Source: Trametes villosa
Taxonomy: Eukaryota > Basidiomycota > Agaricomycetes > Polyporales > Polyporaceae
Direction: 5' to 3'
NCBI GenBank assembly: GCA_002964805.2
Contig: PUDQ02000001.1
Span: 5,356,001-5,420,000, forward strand
Length of the DNA: 64,000 bases
The stretch's first letter is position 1. Each line of letters opens with the position of its first letter. This document shows positions 21,091-32,219 of this stretch, piece by piece. The position numbers and the translations under genes were made by a program. The notes below the pieces were generated by a model that worked only from the letters and a program-made list of their open reading frames with translations, made no database searches and was not told where the DNA came from.

Positions 21091-22023
21091 GGTGCATTTT
21101 CCGCTTGCACCCCAGCCTGCTTAGGTCTCTGCGAACTTTGCTCTGCGGAATACCCACTCATGAACGGACAAAGTGTGGAGATGGATAGGAAGAAGCAAGA
21201 ATAGTGTACACTGTGTTTTTTGATCGTTTTGTTGCGTGACTCGGCCGTGCGTTTGCGGGTAACCCTTGTGTCCATGTGGACTGCTGCTTGTCATGTATGC
21301 TAGGCTGGCGTCGTTTGTAACTGTCGGGGGCGCGGTGGTGTTATGCAACGGTATTCATGTAGGTAAACACTGCTTGAGGGCTGCCACAATGATGTCGACA
21401 AGCTAACTCGGTCTCACAGTGGTCACGGTCTTGCAGCGGCCTCACCCGTGAACCTCGTGCTCCGGATCCAGGTTGATCTGGGCGCGCGTTTTCGCAAACA
21501 AGCCAAACCGGGCGATTGGCGGTGCACTTGATCAAGCTCAAGCTCAAGCCTCGCGAGGTTCCGAGTCTGCTTTGCTTTAATGCAACTCCTACCGCACACA
21601 TATGTCACACGGTGGCAAGCAGCCACGGGAAGAGTCTGTGAATTTATCAGACGTTGACAGGTCAGTAATCGAGCACCCAACTCACCGGGGTAGCTACGTC
21701 TCCTTCCCAATCGCAGACGGACACCAGTGGATTGGCTCGCGAAGGTTGGTGAGGTTCTAGCACGTACCCTGCCCACATCGTCTCCTTCTGACTTAGAGCT
21801 GGCGCCCCCAGTACTTGAAGCCCATGAACCGCAATTGACGTCAGAAGCACCCCCCGCAACCTAAGGCCTAAGGCCTCAACCCCCAGACCCCAACCTCACT
21901 GGCAGGCTCCGTCACCGTCCATTGCCCGCGTCTCCGCTGTAGTGAGCAACGTCCACCTTTATGACCGGCAGCAGCAGAACTTACGAGTGTACATCGTTGT
22001 GTTAGCAGAGCCTTAGTCCTCAG
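21091..22023. other. Intergenic region
   Basis: 933 bp between two + strand genes. It holds 3' flank and promoter sequence with a direct AAGGCCTAAGGCCT motif near 21863. No coding signal found. Confidence 0.5.
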
Positions 22024-23784
22024 ATGGCAGAGCGACCCGACAACGACACCGTCACTGTCGAAGGGCCGCTGTTTGGTCTTCCGCAACCGAGCATCGACCC
22101 GGCCACACTCGACGCGCATGTCGTAGCTATCGGTCCCCACATCTCCTCCTCACAGATGCCGTCATCCGACTCCCTGCTCCTCGCAGTCAGGGCGCTCTGG
22201 AACGCGCGTCTCCCGGTCCATAGGCTCCCCACCGAGCTCCTCATCGACGTGCTCCTGCGCCTACCATCTGGGTCCTGCGTCGGGCCGGGTTTCGTGCGCA
22301 GCGGGGCATCGAAGCTCCCGATGACGATGGTTTGTCGTCGCTGGCGGGCGGTGGTCAAGGCCAACCCCTGTTTCTGGTGCTCGATCCGTGTCGGCGAAGA
22401 CCTCCGATGGCTGGACCTCGCGCTCTCCCGCACTGGGGATGCATACCTCTCCCTCGACTTCTCCGTGTCCTCCGTGTTCCTCACGTCCATCCCGCAGCTG
22501 GTCAAGAGGCGCAATCACATCGAAGCTTTGCGCTTTGCGTGTCGCGGTGCCCCCTCTCTGAGACCCGTGGAGCCGCTCCTCTGTGTTCCGCTCCCTTCCC
22601 TCGCCACATTAGATGTCACCACCGATATGCTAGGAAACCTTTTCTACGCAGGAATCCCAGAGGATCGCGACACACAGGGCCATTGCGAGGTGCTCTTGTA
22701 TGAGCCGGTCAACTTTCCCGGGGTAACCAACCTCTCTCTCAAGGGCGCTCAGATTTCCATACCCTGGACTACGTCCTTCATATCGAACCTCCGTACACTG
22801 GATATTCGCGGATGCATGGTCCACTCACCCGCCATGACCGTCAGTGCTTTTCTCGACGTCTTGCGCGCCGGTCAGCGCCTAGAAGAGCTCACCTTGCACG
22901 ACCTGCTCCCGTGGGCGTGCTCGAGTCTACCTCGCCCGTCGGAGCGGCTCGGCGCCGTCGTCCTCCCTCGCCTTCGCAAGGCCTCCCTCGCCGATCACGT
23001 CGCATGGGTCCCGCTGTATGTGGGCCTCCTCCAGCTTCCGCCCCAGGGCGAGGTCGGCTTCACCGGCCTGATCGACGGCCCCACCCTCGCGGCCCAACCT
23101 ACCCTCACTTACACATCCATGCTCCCCCCCGACATTCGCGCCTTTACCTTCCTGATCTGCACCACCAGTGCGAGCATGGTCATGGACGGTCACTCCTGCC
23201 GAATCACCTGCAATGGGCCGGGCCCGACGATCACGCTGGAGCTTGTAGTACGCTCGAGCCAAGTGTGGTGGCATCAGACCGTGGACGCAGCTGTGACGCG
23301 CTTCATCGACGTCCTCCGCAATGCACCCTTGGTGGAGCTCGAGCTCGTCTTCGAGTTGGACTTCGAGCTCGACATCGTCGGCGCCAACACCTTCGACGCC
23401 GTCCTCGACGCCTTTCCACGGGTCTGGGAGCTTCGGGTGCGGAGCCGCGCCGTCGAAGGCGCGGACGCCGTGCCGCACTTCCTTTGCCACTCGCTCGGGT
23501 ATCGCGATCTGACGTACAATGCCGGCTCGGGAGAGGTCGGCGTCCGCCTTCCCAACCTCAGGGTCCTCCGTGTGCAGCAAGAACACGAGAACAACGATCC
23601 CATCTTCCCCGAGCTCGTCGAATGCCTCTCCAACCGGATGGACGGGGGAGCGCCGAAGCTGGTCCTGCTGGCAGTCATCGTGCGTCGCTCAGGAACAGAG
23701 AATTGGTGGACGTTTGACAGACACTACGAGGCGGTGTTTATGCCCATGGTCGAGAACTTTGATTTTATTGACGAGGGATGGTGA
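22024..23784 (+). CDS. F-box protein, single exon
   Basis: Uninterrupted frame of 586 aa. An F-box lies at about 63-118: LPVHRLPTELLIDVLLRLP, then MTMVCRRWRAVVKANPCFWCSIRV. The remaining ~450 residues form irregular Leu-rich strands and helices (LPSLATLDVTTDML, FPGVTNLSLKGAQI, LRTLDIRGCMV, LEELTLHDLLP, LPNLRVLRVQQE), as in agaricomycete F-box/LRR-like proteins. The F-box binds Skp1 and the C-terminal part would present targets to an SCF ubiquitin ligase. Codon usage and the absence of introns are regular for this family. Substrate unknown. Confidence 0.9.
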   Translation: MAERPDNDTVTVEGPLFGLPQPSIDPATLDAHVVAIGPHISSSQMPSSDSLLLAVRALWNARLPVHRLPTELLIDVLLRLPSGSCVGPGFVRSGASKLPMTMVCRRWRAVVKANPCFWCSIRVGEDLRWLDLALSRTGDAYLSLDFSVSSVFLTSIPQLVKRRNHIEALRFACRGAPSLRPVEPLLCVPLPSLATLDVTTDMLGNLFYAGIPEDRDTQGHCEVLLYEPVNFPGVTNLSLKGAQISIPWTTSFISNLRTLDIRGCMVHSPAMTVSAFLDVLRAGQRLEELTLHDLLPWACSSLPRPSERLGAVVLPRLRKASLADHVAWVPLYVGLLQLPPQGEVGFTGLIDGPTLAAQPTLTYTSMLPPDIRAFTFLICTTSASMVMDGHSCRITCNGPGPTITLELVVRSSQVWWHQTVDAAVTRFIDVLRNAPLVELELVFELDFELDIVGANTFDAVLDAFPRVWELRVRSRAVEGADAVPHFLCHSLGYRDLTYNAGSGEVGVRLPNLRVLRVQQEHENNDPIFPELVECLSNRMDGGAPKLVLLAVIVRRSGTENWWTFDRHYEAVFMPMVENFDFIDEGW

Positions 23785-25243
23785 TCGTGACCTTCTCTGC
23801 GCCTGGTAGTTTGGTACCACGGTTGTATGTATGTACGTATATCTATTTGGCATGCAGTTCTGATCGTGATACCGCATTATAACGCAGCGCGGCACCGGGC
23901 GTATTACTAACACTACATGAACAGGGCCTTGACTGCTATTTATCGGCTTCCTTGCCCTACCTTATTGGCAGTATGTGCACGCCTCGCCTGCATCGTTCTC
24001 GAAGGGGCACGTTGGGGTGCGAAGCCGGGAGTGAGGAGAGCGATCCGAGTCTACTACCACTTCAAGGTGGCACGGCGAGCAAAGACCTGCTCACGACGCC
24101 TGCGCTTTCTTCGAATCCGTATGGCAACGCCTGGCCGTCGCAACCCGGGACTCGGGATGGCTGTACCACTGTAAGGTCATAGAGCTTTCAGGCATGCATG
24201 CCAGGACTCGGACCTTCGGTGCCCCGTGAGCATAGGCCTCCGCATCACCGTGGCCTAGGGCCGTGTTGAGCGTAAACCTGGTGCGTCCAATTGTGCAACG
24301 AGGAGCAGTAGCAGGCGTCCCGGTGTATGTGCAGGCGAAGGTGTGTATTATCTCAAGAACCGGACGATACAACTGCAGAGAGCCCACTTTTCCGCCCAAG
24401 ACCCGAGTCGAGAGAAATTGTAGCCGCGCTGTACTACTTGATCATAGGCCAAGCAGTGCATCGTAAACGGGGGGATCAGAACCGGAGGGGAGAAAGCGAA
24501 ACAAATGCAGCATAGAAAGGAGGAAGGAGAACGAGGCAGCATCATAAAGTAAAACAGAACTGTAGGGTAGAAGGTAACGAGCCCGAACCCGCAGCCGTGC
24601 ATTGTGTTCCCAACGTGAAGTTGTGAACAGAGCCACGCTGGAGTTGGTTGATCTCCAGTATGGGAGTATTCTGGGGAAGGGGGAGCAAGAGCGTATGGTA
24701 TCGCGTGTGGAGAAGTAGACCAGCCCAGGCTAAAGCTAGAGCTGGGGTGCTGTTCCGCTCCCAGCGAGGGGAGAAGGGACCGGGCGGCGCCGCTGCGCCC
24801 GGTGGCGACGACTCGCTTGAGGCTCTCCTCCAGGATCAGCGCTGAGGAAGAGGCGTCGTCGAGAGAGTGGAGAATCGCCAGCAGGGCGGACTCATTTGCT
24901 GGGATGGCCGATTCCCAGGGAGGGGGGGTATGTCGGGAAGAGGAAGGGCATAATGGCAATCGAGGGATTGCCGAAAAGAGCGAGGCAGTTCGTCGAGGTT
25001 GCTGAAGGCCGAGGACGCCGGTGAAGCCGATGGAAGACGCCAGGCAAAGACGAGCAAAGCCAGTTTCCACAGGGAGAGCGCGGTAACGTGGAAAGCTAGC
25101 GCGAGACCGAGGAGTGTACCGAGAGTGTCGTTGTATGATAATGCGCCCGGGCCCAGATTGAACGAGGGCCCAACGTCGCACCAATCCCTCCTCGCAAGTG
25201 GCGGAGGAGGGAATTGAGAGGCACGACCGAGCGCGGCCACGAG
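23785..25243. other. Intergenic region between convergent genes
   Basis: 1.46 kb made of the two 3' flanks. A long open frame on the minus strand (24348-25247) continues past the downstream gene's stop in another frame but encodes only low-complexity Ser/Pro/Arg sequence and is not accepted as a gene. Confidence 0.5.
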
Positions 25244-27119
25244 TCAAATGGCACAGACGACAACCACAGCGCGGCGCGCCTGGTTCTCGTGCACGACCAG
25301 CTCGGTGATGGCGGGGCTGTTGGCGTCGGCGTACTCAAAGGTCTCCTCTTCGTCGTCGTAGTGGTAGTCGTCCAGGATGCTGCGGAGCGTGCCGTGCCCG
25401 CCGTCGCTGTTGATGCTGGCGAGGGAGAAGGACGAGTCAAACGCGTCGATGGGGCGCGCGAGGCGTTCGGGGCGGCCCTTATCGCTGTTGTCGCCGCGAG
25501 CAGGTGCGCTGACGACAACGTTGGGACAGTCGTCGGCAGGGGCATCATCCTTGTTGTGAGCATCGTTGCTGGTGTAGGCGTTGATGGCGTATGCATCGGC
25601 GTTGGTATAAGCGTCTTCGTTGGCGTAGACATCGGTGTCGAAGAAGACCTTGGAGTCGTCCTCGCTAGCAGTCGGGGCAGCGAGAGCCACGTCGGTGGTG
25701 GTGGCGGCCTCAGGCTCGAGATCGCCGTCGAGGGCCAGGTACGCTGCAGTGCTGAACGTCCCAGAAGTCCCGGGGGCGGCCTCATCACCAGAAGGGCATG
25801 CGGCGGCGAGAGCCTTGTCGAGGGAGCCCTGAAAGTCCAGCTGAGGGGGGAGCTGCAGACCGAGGCCGAGTCCGGCAACGCGAGCGCCCTTAGGGTGAGC
25901 AAAGCCGACCGTACTAACAAAGCGCTGAGAGATCCGAGGACCAGTGCCGCACCCCTTCACGACTTGAGCGACGTTCTGAGTAGCGGAGGTCTGCTTGTGC
26001 TCGTCGACGACGGTGGTGATGGTGGCGGCCGCCTGCGCTTGGGCCAGCATGCGGCGCTCCCTGAGCTTGCCCATCTTGCTGAACCGGCCCGGGGGCGTCG
26101 CGAGCGCGAAGGTCTTCCCCGAGAAGTTCGACACGTTGCGCATCACCGGCTTCTCCTCGCGCGGGGCGTTGAACGAAGGAGGCGGGACCTGGAGGTACTC
26201 GCGCTCCGAGAACGTCGGGCTCGCCGGGAAGTAGAAGCTGACCGGGGACGCCAGGGTCGGCGTCATGGGCGGGGGCGTGTCGATCTCGGACGGCGCGGAG
26301 TCGGAGTCGGTCGAGTAGGTGCTCGCGGGGCTATCGGGGACGGGCTCCTTGTCGCAGGACTGAATGACGATCTCGGGTACAATGGGCGGCGGAGGCGTGT
26401 AGATGGTCCACTGGCGCTGGGATTGGTCGCGGATCTCGGCAAGGTGGGGGAGGACCCACTTCGGGTAGCTCAGAGAGGCATCGGCGTGGAGGTGGTTGGT
26501 GTTGCGGGGCTGAATCACCTTGTCAGCCGCGGCGGCCTCGATGTCGATGATGTGTCTCGAGTCCTTCTGAGCATCCTGGGAAGGGTGGAAAGGGGGAGGG
26601 GTTAATAAACGCAGCCGACAAGAGAGAGATAGTGAGGCAGACCTCTTCGTCACCCGGAGCGGGCCAGTTGAGCTGACCGAGGGCCCTGCAGAGCACAGAG
26701 TCCCGGAGACGCGAAGAAGGTGCCACAGCCTGAGCAGGCGGAGGCAGCTCCAGAGCGAGATTCCCAAAAGCAGAAGAGCCAGAGCCTGTGGTTGAGGATG
26801 ACCACGAGCGAGCCAGGACCACGAGCGGAGGGAACGCCAGGATACGCGAGCCATCCTTGCTGTTGCCAGTGCCGTTGTTGGTGCCGATGGTAGCGCGTGC
26901 CTGTTCAATGTCGACCATGCAAGGGGCCGGGGCCCGACGGTGAACGTAGGGAGGGCTGGCACGGCGGCGGTAGCGACCAATGAGGGTGGCGATGACAGAG
27001 AGAACAAGGACGAATAGCAGGGCTCCAACGACGGTGAGGCCGAACTCCAAGGGGGGACGCGGAGCATAGTTGGGGTCGAGTGTGGCCGTAGCGTCCATGG
27101 CTTTCGTGGCGGAAACCAT
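25244..27119 (-). CDS. Single-pass membrane protein, unknown
   Basis: Predicted 602 aa from two exons (26643-27119, 25244-26575); starting at the second ATG (27098) would give 595 aa. A transmembrane helix, FGLTVVGALLFVLVLSVIATLI, lies near residues 26-47 and is followed by the stop-transfer run GRYRRRASPPYVHRRAP. The rest is a long disordered cytosolic tail with Pro-rich motifs (TPPPPIVPEIV, TPPPMTPTLASP), a basic MGKLRERRMLAQAQAAAT segment and Asp/Asn/Ala/Tyr repeats (DVYANEDAYTNADAYAINAY). This layout is shared by many agaricomycete orphan membrane proteins; no enzymatic domain is visible. The C-terminus is short and hydrophobic (RRAVVVVCAI). Confidence 0.76.
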
Positions 27120-27930
27120 TGTGCTTGAGCGGGGGCTTGAGGGCTTTGAGGCTGTTGGGCTTCGGGGGTTGTCTCGGCTGTCTTCTGTCGACAGTAGTGG
27201 TGCGAGGAAGAGCGGGACGGAAGACAGCGATGGCGAGCTGGACAGTCTATGAGAGGCTCGGATCTCGTCTAGCCTATAGAGTGCAAAGGCCTCCAGTAGG
27301 GGTCAGCCATCGTCAGCCTACGCGATGGGATTCGCATAGGGCCTGAGGAACGGCGGTAAACCAGAATATCACCGGCATTCAACGAAAACCGCTTACACCG
27401 TGAGGTGCTGCTGTGCATCTTGCACCGGCTGACCATGTATTGAAGCATTGGGGCGTGTTGGCTGGTGCGATTCTAGTCGGGACTATCGCCGGCTCGCACT
27501 CGCACGCCGAGCGGGACATCTTCAAGAAATACATCCGCCTCACGATTATTTGATTCGAGGTTAGGAGCGGGCTTCAATCACTCGGAATCATACCTACAAG
27601 ACCATGTTAGCACATTCGACCGCAGTGTGGTCATACTAGATGACTGACCGAACGCAGACTCGTAGGAGTTTTTCTGTTAATTATGGCACACGACGGTTTT
27701 TGGAAGATATACGGACTAACGTTGTCAGGGAGCTTACTTAGAGCCAGTGCTCACTGCGCATGCGACGGCAAACTAATACACTTGAAGCATATTTTCGGTG
27801 CTTCGACAGGTTGGAGGAGAAGCATATACCGGAGTAAGTAGAGGCCAAGCGAGTCAGGCCAAGCTTTTGCGGCGACGAGGTGACAATGGTTACACAACAC
27901 TATACATGTTACTCTGTGCAGTGCGTACAA
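27120..27930. other. Intergenic region upstream of the tRNA pair
   Basis: 810 bp with the promoter of the membrane-protein gene on the minus strand and non-coding sequence up to the tRNA-Val gene. Nothing else recognisable. Confidence 0.5.
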
Positions 27931-28004
27931 GGGTCGGTGGCGTAGTTGGTTATCGCATCTGTCTAACACACAGAAGGTCTTCAGTTCGATCCTGAATCGA
28001 CTCA
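27931..28004 (+). tRNA. tRNA-Val(AAC): tRNA-Val (anticodon AAC)
   Basis: 74 nt including the discriminator A. The acceptor GGGTCGG pairs with TCGACTC through seven pairs, two of them G-U. The D-arm has GTAGTTGGTTATC, the anticodon loop is CTAACAC within TCTGT/ACAGA, the variable loop is AGGTC and the T-arm TTCAG-TTCGATC-CTGAA is perfect. CTTTTG follows as a Pol III terminator. No intron. An identical copy lies on the other strand at 32146-32219. Confidence 0.95.
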
Positions 28005-28228
28005 CTTTTGCTCCGTTGCGAAGCCCGGGAGTTTGAGGAACTTACAAGGCGGTGGTTGTCCGGGCTCCCTTGGACCTAAAGGCCTTCCTGGGCCGACTTG
28101 ACGTTTTTGTGTTCTCTGCATTCGCACAAGTGCTGCAAGTTTTGATGTCGGTGCTCGCCGCTCGAGTAAGCATGCAGAGCAGTCATTGACTAGGGCTGGC
28201 TATACGGTACAGGACAAGATGGCAAAAA

Positions 28229-28300
28229 TGACCACCGCAGGGGTCGAACCTGCAATCTCCTGATTCGTAGTCAGACGCGATGCCATTTCGCCAGGCGGCC
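28229..28300 (-). tRNA. tRNA-Arg(ACG): tRNA-Arg (anticodon ACG)
   Basis: 72 nt with discriminator A. The acceptor GGCCGCC pairs with GGTGGTC, the anticodon loop is CTACGAA, and the T-arm is GCAGG-TTCGACC-CCTGC. TTTTT follows on the minus strand. No intron. It converges with tRNA-Val across 224 bp. An identical copy lies at 31718-31789 on the + strand. Confidence 0.95.
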
Positions 28301-29817
28301 ATGTCGAGTGAGGCCAATTAGCAATTAACAGATGATACGAGCCAACCCACCGTCGGATCCTGAGTCTCCTGCGAATTACCTTGCTTGTCAAGGTTCCAGG
28401 GACCCCCAAAATGAAGCCGGTTTCGTGTACCCGATAATTTCCGATGACCTTTCCGTGCATGTCCGATGCTCGCGAGCCTCAGCGCCCGAATCGGCGCTTT
28501 CCCTTAGTCTAGCGCCACCGTGTCCACGCTCAGTGGCCAGATGAACTCGTCCATAACTTCTGAGGCAGCAGCTAATGGGACGGTTCTGTGTGTTATTCCG
28601 ATGAGAAACTGTAAGCCCCGACAAGCAAGGTTTTCGCCGACGCGCGCGGCGGCACTTCCCTAGTTTCCACCGTACATTCGACTTGAATGCTCTTGAACGT
28701 CCCGGCGACGCCCTACACGAAGGCAGGCAACAGGACGCCAGATAGGCTAACGGAGGCGACCCTAGTCTCACACCTCGCTCTTATAACTCCTCTGGCTATT
28801 CGAGCGTCCTCAAGGCCTCTCCAGAGCGGGTATGTCGAAATCTCTACTGACTGCGTTTGTGGAACATGACAGGAGACCCACACCACCGCTCTATCCGAGC
28901 CTCTGCACAAGTCGCCACATACTAGGTGGGTTATACTAGGGTATCCGTAGCTTATCGCAGCTCACCTTGACCGATGCTTCGATGTGCGAACAGCATACTC
29001 AGGTCGGACGTGCGACGGACCACGAGGATGAAGAGGTCCATACTCTGCTGTCTCCGGCCTCATAAACGGCTCTACTTGGACGTCCCAGGCCCGCCACCAC
29101 TTGGAATCAACAACCGTCCAACTGATATACAGTCACCGCAAGATGGTATTACTTGAGACACAGATGCTTCGGCAACGAACGGCCATGGGCTGCGTACGGG
29201 TACCCGCCTGCGCTCCGCACGTTCCCCGCCGCCCACGATGACCCTGGAAGTACTCGTCTCGATACCATCTATAACAGCTGGCGAACTTTGTCAAACGCTG
29301 ATAAAGCCACTGTCGTCGAATGTATCCTCCCCCCTGCGTTCTCCAAGTTCGCGCGGGGTACGCCACCCGGAGTATCGTACGCTCAAGGTATCCGAGTAGT
29401 CCTCGCTCTTGAGCCACGTCGCGAGACGGTAGTTACGTTTTACTGCATTTGATCTCTAACTCCATTGTGCCTAGGCATCCGTGTATCGTGACAAGTCGAC
29501 TGGCAGGCTTGTCAACAATACATGCGTCTCCGTCTTCCGCTGCCTCATTCCACAGCCCAACTAAGCATCGAGCATGGCTTGTATCATACCGTTCGGCACA
29601 TTGTCGAAACACCCCTCCGCCTTAATGCCAAGCACCGCCAGGAGGTACACGGCCATAAGAGGCGTGCATACCCGCGTCCACCGTGCATCGCCGCCCCACG
29701 TAAGGTGCGAACAATCTTCCTCTCAAGGAGCTCCGCATCGTGCTGGCGAGCCGCGACAGCAGGGAATCCGAAACCCGGTTTGCTATATAACCGCAGGGCT
29801 TGCTCCATCCCCGTCCA
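28301..29817. other. Intergenic region between tRNA-Arg and F-box gene
   Basis: 1.5 kb with short open frames on both strands but no domain, splice pattern or codon bias. A TATATAA box at 29784-29790 lies only 28 bp upstream of the F-box start codon. Confidence 0.5.
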
Positions 29818-31600
29818 ATGGCTCTCCATCGCGCGCTCTCCGACTACGATGTCCTCTTCTCGATCTTCGAACACTTTGGTACCTCACGGGAGTCGTGGTA
29901 CAACGACGAGCCTAGGGAAACTGCCTACGCTACTGTCGGGCATGCTTGGAATTCCGAAGAGCGGGCCCGTCGGGGCACTCTGGCCTGTTGCGCGCGCGTC
30001 TGCCGTTCGTTCTTCCAGCCGGCGGTGGCGCTACTCTGGAGAAACATCGATGATGTTACCGAGGTTCTCGCTCTACTACACGCAGCCCCCCCGTTGGCAC
30101 CGGATGATGAAGGTCAAGAATCGCAACTCCGCCCAATGGCCCGTGTAAGTGCAGAGTTTGTTGGATTTCGTTGTATGACCGATTGTCTTCTTTTGTCAGC
30201 CTCGCCAACCAGCATGGCTCTTCGCAGAACTAAGTGCTCGAGCCATCCTGTACGCAGCTCGAGTGCGCACTATTCGCGGACGTCACAGGAAACTCCCTGG
30301 CGATGACGACCACCACACCCTGCTCCCTCACATCCATAGGGTAGACCTCGGATACCTCTTTCCGCACCTGAGTCACCTACGCTTCACGCAGTGGATCTCG
30401 CACAGCGCTAGCCTCCTGGAAGTGATTCCACCCGATCTTTGCAGCCTTCACGTTGACTTCAGGCTGACACCATCGCACCTCGACGTCTCGCCGACTCCCC
30501 GTTGTCCTTCCCAGCGAGAGCCCTTTATACGGGAGTTCATGCGGCAGTTGACACGCAAAGCGCCCCATCTACGGTATCTTCGTATCACCACTTTGGGAGA
30601 GGCGTCCGAGTCGTGGTTCGACGCGATTGACGAGCTATCAGAACTCGAAACGTTCGACCTGCTGGAACCTATCTACAGTCCGGTCACTACTTTCCCTCTC
30701 CTCCCGCCCCTCTCCGCCCTCCAGAATCTACAACATCTCAAACTCCGTCTTCCAGCCACGGGCATGACGTGTATCGAGGTGGACGTCTTCCCCTCCCTGC
30801 GGACTGTCTCTCTAGATGCTTCGTTCGCGCCGTTCGCCTCTGCGCGCGCATTCCTCTCGGGGATATCTTCACCCAAGCTCGAGTCCCTCACGTTGCTCAA
30901 TTGCGAGTGCTCGACGGCCACAGCCCACGTCGACCTCCACGAGCTCACCGAAATCACCCGCCGCAAGTTCTCTCGCACCCTCCGGCACTTCGTCTTCTCG
31001 ATGCGCGGGATCAGTCCGCTTCGCCCATACCCCCATCAGCTGTCGAAGGCGATTGAGCCGCTATTCGAGGTCCGCGGCCTTACGGACGTCCGTCTCACAA
31101 TCGAACCGGAGGAGACCGTGCTCGCCGCGTCCGAAGACGACTTCAAGAGGATGTGCGAAGCGTGGCCGAACCTTACCCATCTCCACTTGCGCTACCATCC
31201 ATCCTCCGCACTCCCATTCCTTCGCGACCTTGTCGACGCTGCCCGTCGGCTTCCGGCACTTGCAGAGCTCGTTCTTCCGGGTCTAGACGCATCCGCTGTG
31301 GATCTAGACGACCTGCTCGCTCGGCCGTCGGAAGGTCCGGCCTTCCACTCGCTGCGAACGCTCGACCTGGCATACAAGGGCTGGTACTCTCGCATCCCCG
31401 ACCTTAAACGGCTTGCGGTGTGTTTGAACGAGCTGTTCCCTGCGGCTGACTGGAGGCGGCCGCGTTTTGCTGTGGCAGGTGTGTGGGGTGGGACTGTCGA
31501 GGAGCTCCTGCAGTTCCAGTATGCCAGAGGTATGTCTTACTCGTGTTACTCCTGGGAACATTGCTCATGCTAGGTCTTCTTAGCACTGTCGGTTATGTAG
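29818..31600 (+). CDS. F-box protein (second)
   Basis: Predicted 557 aa from three exons (29818-30144, 30200-31529, 31584-31600); the last exon codes only for the final residues. The N-terminal LSDYDVLFSIFEHFG and LACCARVCRSFFQPAVALLWRNIDDV form an F-box variant typical of agaricomycetes. The rest has irregular Leu-rich segments (LRYLRITTLGE, LQNLQHLKLRLP, FPSLRTVSLDASF, LTHLHLRYHP, LAELVLPGLD, LRTLDLAYKG). Likely an SCF ubiquitin-ligase adaptor. If the last intron (GTATGT donor, 54 nt) were retained, the frame would stop at 31573. The start codon follows a TATA box by only ~28 nt, so the leader is extremely short or the promoter differs. The gene is bracketed by mirror-image tRNA pairs. Confidence 0.85.
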
Positions 31601-31717
31601 CGATGCACGGTGAATATATGCATGTACTCGACCACTCCGCGACCTTCAGTATCTCTCTCCTCGCTTCGAGGGTAAAATGAACCGCATCATATATGCACAA
31701 GCGTTGCAGTAGATATC

Positions 31718-31789
31718 GGCCGCCTGGCGAAATGGCATCGCGTCTGACTACGAATCAGGAGATTGCAGGTTCGACCCCTGCGGTGGTCA
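31718..31789 (+). tRNA. tRNA-Arg(ACG): tRNA-Arg (anticodon ACG), second copy
   Basis: Identical over all 72 nt to the minus-strand gene at 28229-28300, with the same anticodon loop CTACGAA and a TTTTT terminator. Flanks differ, so the duplication is limited to the gene body or is old. Confidence 0.95.
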
Positions 31790-32067
31790 TTTTTACCGTT
31801 TCTTTCTACGTCCTGACTACCCTCAATGGACTCGATTGTTTTGCGACTTTGCACTATACTTTTGACCTCGTCACCTCGGGCCTCTTACCCATAGACAAAA
31901 CTACTGTATTCATACAACTCATACACGAAAAAGAGAGAATGTGAGCACAAAGATGGTCCAGCCTGGTGGCCCCAGCTTCAGCACACAAGGGCATCCAGGT
32001 GATCATTGCCTTTTATTAGTAGGTTCTCCCCCATGTCTTCAACTTAGGCTCCCCGCCGGAGTAAAAG

Positions 32068-32099
32068 TGAGTCGATTCAGGATCGAACTGAAGACCTTC
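32068..32099 (-). pseudogene. Isolated 3' segment of tRNA-Val
   Basis: 32 nt identical to the 3' end of the neighbouring tRNA-Val: end of the variable loop, T-arm, acceptor 3' strand and discriminator base, ending in an oligo-T flank. The 5' half, including anticodon and acceptor 5' strand, is absent. It lies 46 bp from the complete gene in the same orientation. No CCA-complement precedes it, so it is not a retroelement primer site. Confidence 0.85.
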
Positions 32100-32145
32100 A
32101 CCCTAAGTTACCCAGACCGCGCCCGGCGAAACACTAGACAAAAGA

Positions 32146-32219
32146 TGAGTCGATTCAGGATCGAACTGAAGACCTTCTGTGTGTTAGACAGATGCGATAA
32201 CCAACTACGCCACCGACCC
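32146..32219 (-). tRNA. tRNA-Val(AAC): tRNA-Val (anticodon AAC), second copy
   Basis: Identical over 74 nt to the + strand copy at 27931-28004, with TCTTTTG downstream as terminator. With the second tRNA-Arg it repeats the convergent Val/Arg arrangement in mirror image. Confidence 0.95.

Noticed and set aside
24348..25247. 299-codon minus-strand frame between the F-box gene and the membrane-protein gene
   Set aside because: Ser/Pro/Arg-rich without domain or coding-type codon bias, no convincing start, and it overlaps the 3' end of a better-supported gene.
25214..26605. 463-codon plus-strand frame opposite the membrane-protein gene
   Set aside because: Antisense mirror of the strongly biased codons of exon 2; Gly/Arg/Val-rich and overlapping the intron. 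The minus-strand model has a membrane helix and clean splicing.
32068..32099. tRNA-Val 3' segment considered as the primer-binding site of an LTR retrotransposon
   Set aside because: No TGG (CCA complement) precedes it and no LTR-like repeats or gag-pol frames flank it.
27931..32219. Inverted tRNA pairs considered as terminal inverted repeats of a DNA transposon
   Set aside because: The identity is confined to functional tRNA genes with terminators; there is no transposase and no target-site duplication.
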